From Delphinus delphis (lineage: Eukaryota; Chordata; Mammalia; Artiodactyla; Delphinidae), in assembly GCF_949987515.2 (NCBI RefSeq), contig NC_082698.1, positions 34,519,464-34,583,463 on the forward strand: a stretch of DNA of 64,000 bases, written 5' to 3'. Of this stretch, positions 1 to 64,000 are shown in pieces. Each line of letters opens with the position of its first letter. The first letter of the stretch is position 1. Under the pieces are notes generated by a model that had not been told where the DNA came from, made no database searches, and saw only the letters and a list, made by a program, of their open reading frames with translations. The position numbers and the translations under genes are program-made.

Positions 1-951
1 TCTGAAAATTCAACTTCCTATTTACATTCCATGAAAAGAACACTATAATTGTTCAGTGGCAGGATTTAGCCTCTCTAAAAAATAGAAGCTCTTGCTCTAA
101 TTTTCACAAAATGACATGAGAAAATTTTCCAATGTGAAACCCAGAGTTTGAGGCTAGTAAAGAAGTGTCTTTAATAATCAGGACCATCATAGTTAGAGCT
201 CTTTGGAATGTGTGTTATACATACAAAGTTATCACAAATTAAACTCCCAGAGTATTTATGAAACAAGCTCTTAAATGGGAAAGACTTCTAATGAGACATA
301 AATGCTTCCATCAGCAAATTAAATCTGATGAATCAATCCTTCCCAAGTGACAAGGTCTCTGCTAACGACTCAACATAGCCTCTGGAATCAAAGGTAAAAG
401 ATCATTCAATCATGATGATGCAAGATGAAGTACAGATGAGCAGTACATATGAAAAAAATCTGTAAACCGCTGCAGTTCTAAAACAGTAGATTTATATTAC
501 AAAGCAATGTAAATAAATATGGGGCTAGTACAAAAGCTCTTATTTACAGTTTTACAAATGAAACTGTATTCAGTGTAAATGCTGTGTTTTAAAGAACACA
601 GTACTATATTAGTAAAATGAGTTCTGTTGAGGGGAATTACAGTTTCTGTTAGAATCAATGTATAACGTATAAAAGATTCAAGTTAACTCTGTTTATAATT
701 TAGTACAGACAAACCCAGTTTAACCTGGAATGGCATCTGTTAAAGTGCTGAAAAACAGGAAATATTTAGAAAACACTGTACATTATTAAAGCTTTATCAA
801 GTCAGAATGTTAAAATCCTTTCACATTTTTAACCTTTTGCCACAGGCTTGTGGACAAGATGATTTTTCTCAGCAAAGGAGTAAAACTTACGAGGCCACCA
901 GCTGCTTAGATGATTTTAGGTTCAGTGTTGCTAGTTTCCTAAAACAACTAT
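1..951 (-). other. TNKS2: TNKS2 3' UTR, open at the window edge
   Basis: The sequence runs on from the stop codon at 952-954 with no splice site or repeat, and resembles the AU-rich 3' UTR I recall for human TNKS2. No AATAAA is visible on the minus strand here. One variant ATTAAA lies at 170-175 (TTTAAT on the plus strand). The human 3' UTR is roughly 2.4 kb, so the main poly(A) site is probably beyond the left edge, and the ATTAAA could serve only as a minor proximal site. Confidence 0.85.
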
Positions 952-61230
<60,279 letters not shown>

Positions 61231-61500
61231 GATCCTGGCCGCCGCCGCCGCCAGCAGCAGCGCCAGCAACGGCAGCAGGAGCCCCGGCCCCGCGAGCAGG
61301 AGGGCGAGGCCCCCCGGAGGAGACGCGCTCAGGGCCCGGGCCGCTCGGATCCCTGCTGTCACCGGGCTCGGCGCAGTCCCATGGCCGCGCCGCCGCGCGC
61401 CCCTCGCTCGGCCTCGCGACCCCGGCTGCCCCGCGGCGGCGGCAGAGGCACCGCGAACCCGCCGTTCGACCTCCGAAGCGACGCGGAGGCGGAAGCTGGC
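61231..61500 (-). other. TNKS2: Approximate TNKS2 5' UTR
   Basis: GC-rich sequence immediately upstream of the ATG. The start site cannot be seen directly; the extent is a guess from a human 5' UTR of roughly 260 nt. The frame in phase with the TNKS2 ATG stays open up to a TGA at 61522-61524 but holds no in-frame ATG, so the annotated ATG is the first AUG in frame. Confidence 0.5.
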
Positions 61501-61700
61501 AAGGCCCCTCCTGCCAGCTCCTCAGAGCCCTGGGAGCGCACGTGACGTCGCGCTGCGCGTGCGCACTGGTCGTAGACGGCCGGGCAGGTTTCGGCGAGCT
61601 GGGCGGTGCGGAGGGGTTTGTGGGAAATGTGAGGCGAGAGCCTCGGGCTTTAGGAGGAGAGGGGGCTTCGTCCCACCGCCATCTTTGTGGTGGGTTTTGC

Positions 61701-62337
61701 TGAAGTCGAGCGACTCTGCTTATCGTCTTTTTTAAAGAATGGATTTCGTGATCTGAATTTCATTATTACACTGAAAAGAACTCTTGAAAGTTTTTCCCCG
61801 ATCTTGCATATTATTTTGGGCTTCTTTTGTGGAAAATTTCCATTTTTTCAGCTTCCACAATCCCTTTTTCCTGGGGGTTTCTTTTCTGTTTCGCTTGTTT
61901 GTTTGTACACCCCCTCCCCCATCCCCACTGTCTCTTCCCTTCCCCCGCAACTGCTAATTTGCTATTTCTTGTGGGCCACTTCTCGGAAATGAATGAGTTG
62001 CTTGATGGGAAGTTTGGATGAGCTGCCCCAAGGTCATTTGAAGAAAATTAGGAAAGCAATGAAAGTTTGTTCCAATTCTAAATTAATAATTGAGAGGCAT
62101 GGCTTAGATTAATTAGTGTGTCCATAGTTATTAGTTTAGGACTAAATGAGTGACCACTTGTAACTCCATATTATGCTGCTTTGGCTGAGGTGTGGATATA
62201 CTGGTGACAAAGTTCAATGAGTTGCGATTTATTTATTTTTTTCCTATGAAAACAAGAAAAGCACATAATTCTCACGCTTAAGGTAGTGATCAGCTGGGTT
62301 TCTTTAAATAAAGATTTTTTTGGTGTGGACCATTTTT
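61701..62337. other. Upstream flank, no gene recognised
   Basis: Pyrimidine-rich unique sequence just beyond the CpG island. Human TNKS2 has a divergent lncRNA (TNKS2-AS1) on this side, so a non-coding transcript on the plus strand is possible, but nothing in the sequence proves it. Confidence 0.4.
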
Positions 62338-62834
62338 AAAGTCTTTTATTGAACTTGTTACAATATTGCTTCTGTTTTATGTTTTGGGGGTTTTTTGGCC
62401 AGAAGACATGTGGGATCTTAGCTCCCCAACCTGGGATCGAACCCACACCCCTGCATTGGAAGGTGAAGTCTTTTTTTTTTAATTAATTAATTTATTTATG
62501 TATTTATTTTTGGCTGAGTTGGGTCTTTGTTGTTTCGCCCGGGCTTTCTCTAGTTGCAGAGAGCGGGAGCTACTCTTCATTGCAGTGTGCAGCCTTCTCC
62601 TTGTGGAGCATGGGCTTCAGGCGCCTGGGCTTCAGTAGTTGTGCTTGCGGGCTCTAGAGTGCAGGCTCAGTAGTCGTGGCACACGGTCTTAGTTGCTCCA
62701 CGGCATGTGGGATCTTCTCGGATCAGGGCTCGAACCAGTGTCGCCTGCATTGGCAGGCGGATTCTTAACCACTGCGCCACCAGGGAAGCCCTGGAAGGTA
62801 AAGTCTTAACCACTGGACTGCAAGGGAAGTCACT
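62338..62834 (-). repeat. Outer tRNA-Glu SINE, interrupted
   Basis: The 3' part 'ttttattgaacttgttacaa' to 62472 resumes at 62792-62834 with 'aaccactggactgcaaggga'. It is split by a younger SINE. Confidence 0.85.
62473..62791 (-). repeat. Inner tRNA-Glu SINE, long form
   Basis: T-rich (ttaa)n tail, body 'ggctgagttgggtctttgtt', head 'caccagggaagccc'. Target site duplication tggaaggt(g/a)aagtctt at 62457-62472 and 62792-62807. Confidence 0.9.
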
Positions 62835-62889
62835 CTAGACAGTCTAATCATCTGTGAATGTGAATGTTGGAAAAAGTTTCTGCTTTTCC

Positions 62890-63027
62890 CATCCTAGGCC
62901 TTAGGCCTTACTGGGTTGGCTAAGACTGCTAATGTAATATTGAGTAAAAGTATTAATATTGGATATGCTTGCCTTGTTCTGATTTTTAAAAGGACGTCTA
63001 ACCTTTTACTGTTAAGAATGATGTTTG
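62890..63027 (-). mobile_element. L1 ORF2 fragment
   Basis: 'gggttggctaagactgctaa', 'gttaagaatgatgtttg' match a minus-strand L1 ORF2 phrase. Truncated and inert. Confidence 0.7.
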
Positions 63028-63410
63028 GGGGATTTCCCTGGTAGCCCAGTGGTAAGAATCCGCCTTCCAATGCAGGGGACGCTGGTTTGATTCCTGGTTG
63101 GGGAACTAAGATCCCACATGCCGTTGGGCAACTAAGCCCACGCACCACAACTACTGAGTTCTCGCGCCTCAACGAAAGAGCCTGTGTGCCGCAAACTACA
63201 GAACCCATGCGCTCTGGACCCTGTGCACCACAGCTACAGAGCCCACGCGCCCTGGAGTCTGCGTGCTGCAACTAGAGAGAGAAAACCCACATGCCACAAC
63301 TAGAGAGAAGCCTGCGTGCTGCAACAAAAGATCCTGCACACCTCAACAAAGAACCCACGTGCTGCAACTAAGACCTGATGCAGCCAAAAAATAATAATAA
63401 AAAAAAAAGC
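63028..63410 (+). repeat. tRNA-Glu SINE, long diverged form
   Basis: 'gggatttccctggtagccca' to 'gatgcagccaaaaaataata'. It has an expanded middle of repeated '(c)tgcaactagagagag' units. Confidence 0.88.
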
Positions 63411-63424
63411 CACCCCTAAAAAAA

Positions 63425-63885
63425 AAAAAAAAAAATTTTTTTCACCTAGAAGAGAACATAGGCAAGACATTCTCTGACATAAACCGTAGCAATATTTTCT
63501 TAGTCTCCCAAGGCAAAGGAAATAAAAGCAAAAATAAACAAATGGAATCTAATCAAAGTTATAAGCTTTTGCATAGCAAAGGAAACAATAAACAAAATGA
63601 AAAGACAACCTACAGACTGGGAGAAAATAATTGTGAATGATACGACTGAAAAGGGCTTAATTTCCAAAATATACAAACAGCTCAGACAATTCAATATCAA
63701 AAAAACAACCCAATCAAAAAATGGGCAGAACTAAATAGACATTTCTCCAAAGAAGACATACAGATGGCCAACAGGCACATGAAAAGATGCTCAACTTTGC
63801 TAATTATTAGAAAAATGCAAATCAAAACTACAATGAGGTGTCATCTCACACTGGTCAGAATGGCCATCATCAAAAAGTCTATAAG
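63425..63885 (+). mobile_element. L1 ORF2 C-terminal region, interrupted
   Basis: 'gagaacataggcaagacatt', 'gcatagcaaaggaaacaata', 'aaatgggcagaactaaatag', 'ggccatcatcaaaaagtcta' are L1 ORF2 phrases with stops in all frames. It is cut by the SINE at 63886. Confidence 0.88.
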
Positions 63886-64000
63886 GGCTTCCCTGGTGGC
63901 GCAGTGGTTGAGAGTCTGCCTGCCGATGCAGGGGACACGGGTTCGTGCCCCGATCCGGGAAGATCCCACATGCCACAGAGTGGCTGGGCCCGTGAGCCAT
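63886..64000 (+). repeat. tRNA-Glu SINE, short form, cut by window end
   Basis: 'gggcttccctggtggcgcag' through 'gctgggcccgtgagccat', inserted in the L1 and running off the right edge. Confidence 0.92.

Noticed and set aside
62894..63271. 125-codon minus-strand frame
   Set aside because: Read-through of a SINE into an L1 fragment.

Overview
The window is a piece of mammalian nuclear genome, almost certainly from a whale or dolphin. It carries about twenty copies of the tRNA-Glu-derived SINE typical of cetartiodactyls (with the A box, B box and poly(A) tail visible). Several belong to the short form ending in a 'gtaccgcaaaa' tail that I associate with cetaceans. L1 3' ends are common, and I saw no ruminant BovB/Bov-A element. 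The species cannot be fixed by eye.

One protein-coding gene fills the window: TNKS2 (tankyrase-2, PARP5B), complete in its coding sequence and on the minus strand. I placed all 27 coding exons between the ATG at 61228-61230 and the stop at 952-954 by following reading frame and splice signals. The exons sum to 3501 nt, or 1166 codons plus stop, which is the length I recall for human tankyrase-2. Every junction keeps frame. The protein has a short Ala/Gly-rich N terminus without the His-Pro-Ser domain of TNKS1. Five ankyrin repeat clusters follow (about residues 20-800), then a Ser-rich linker, a SAM domain (about 873-936) and a PARP catalytic domain (about 959-1164). The catalytic H1031-Y1060-E1138 triad and the zinc ligands C1081/H1084/C1089/C1092 are intact.

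Layout: 1-951 is 3' UTR, which runs off the left edge. Exons 27 to 2 lie at 952-48641, separated by repeat-rich introns. Intron 1 is 12.4 kb (48642-61031). Exon 1 lies in a CpG island at about 60.94-61.70 kb that also holds the promoter. From 61.7 to 64.0 kb is upstream flank with nested SINEs and L1 pieces and no supported gene.

No undescribed multi-gene system is present. The most interesting points are: a GC-AG intron after exon 14; a 97-bp tandem duplication beginning 20 bp upstream of that same exon; a pair of same-orientation SINEs bracketing the frame-neutral exon 3; an ATG-less open frame upstream of and in phase with the TNKS2 start, encoding a hydrophobic stretch; a two-headed (dimeric) SINE; and an L1 inserted into the homologous stretch of another L1. 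Repeat family names are from memory of consensus sequences and should be confirmed with RepeatMasker.
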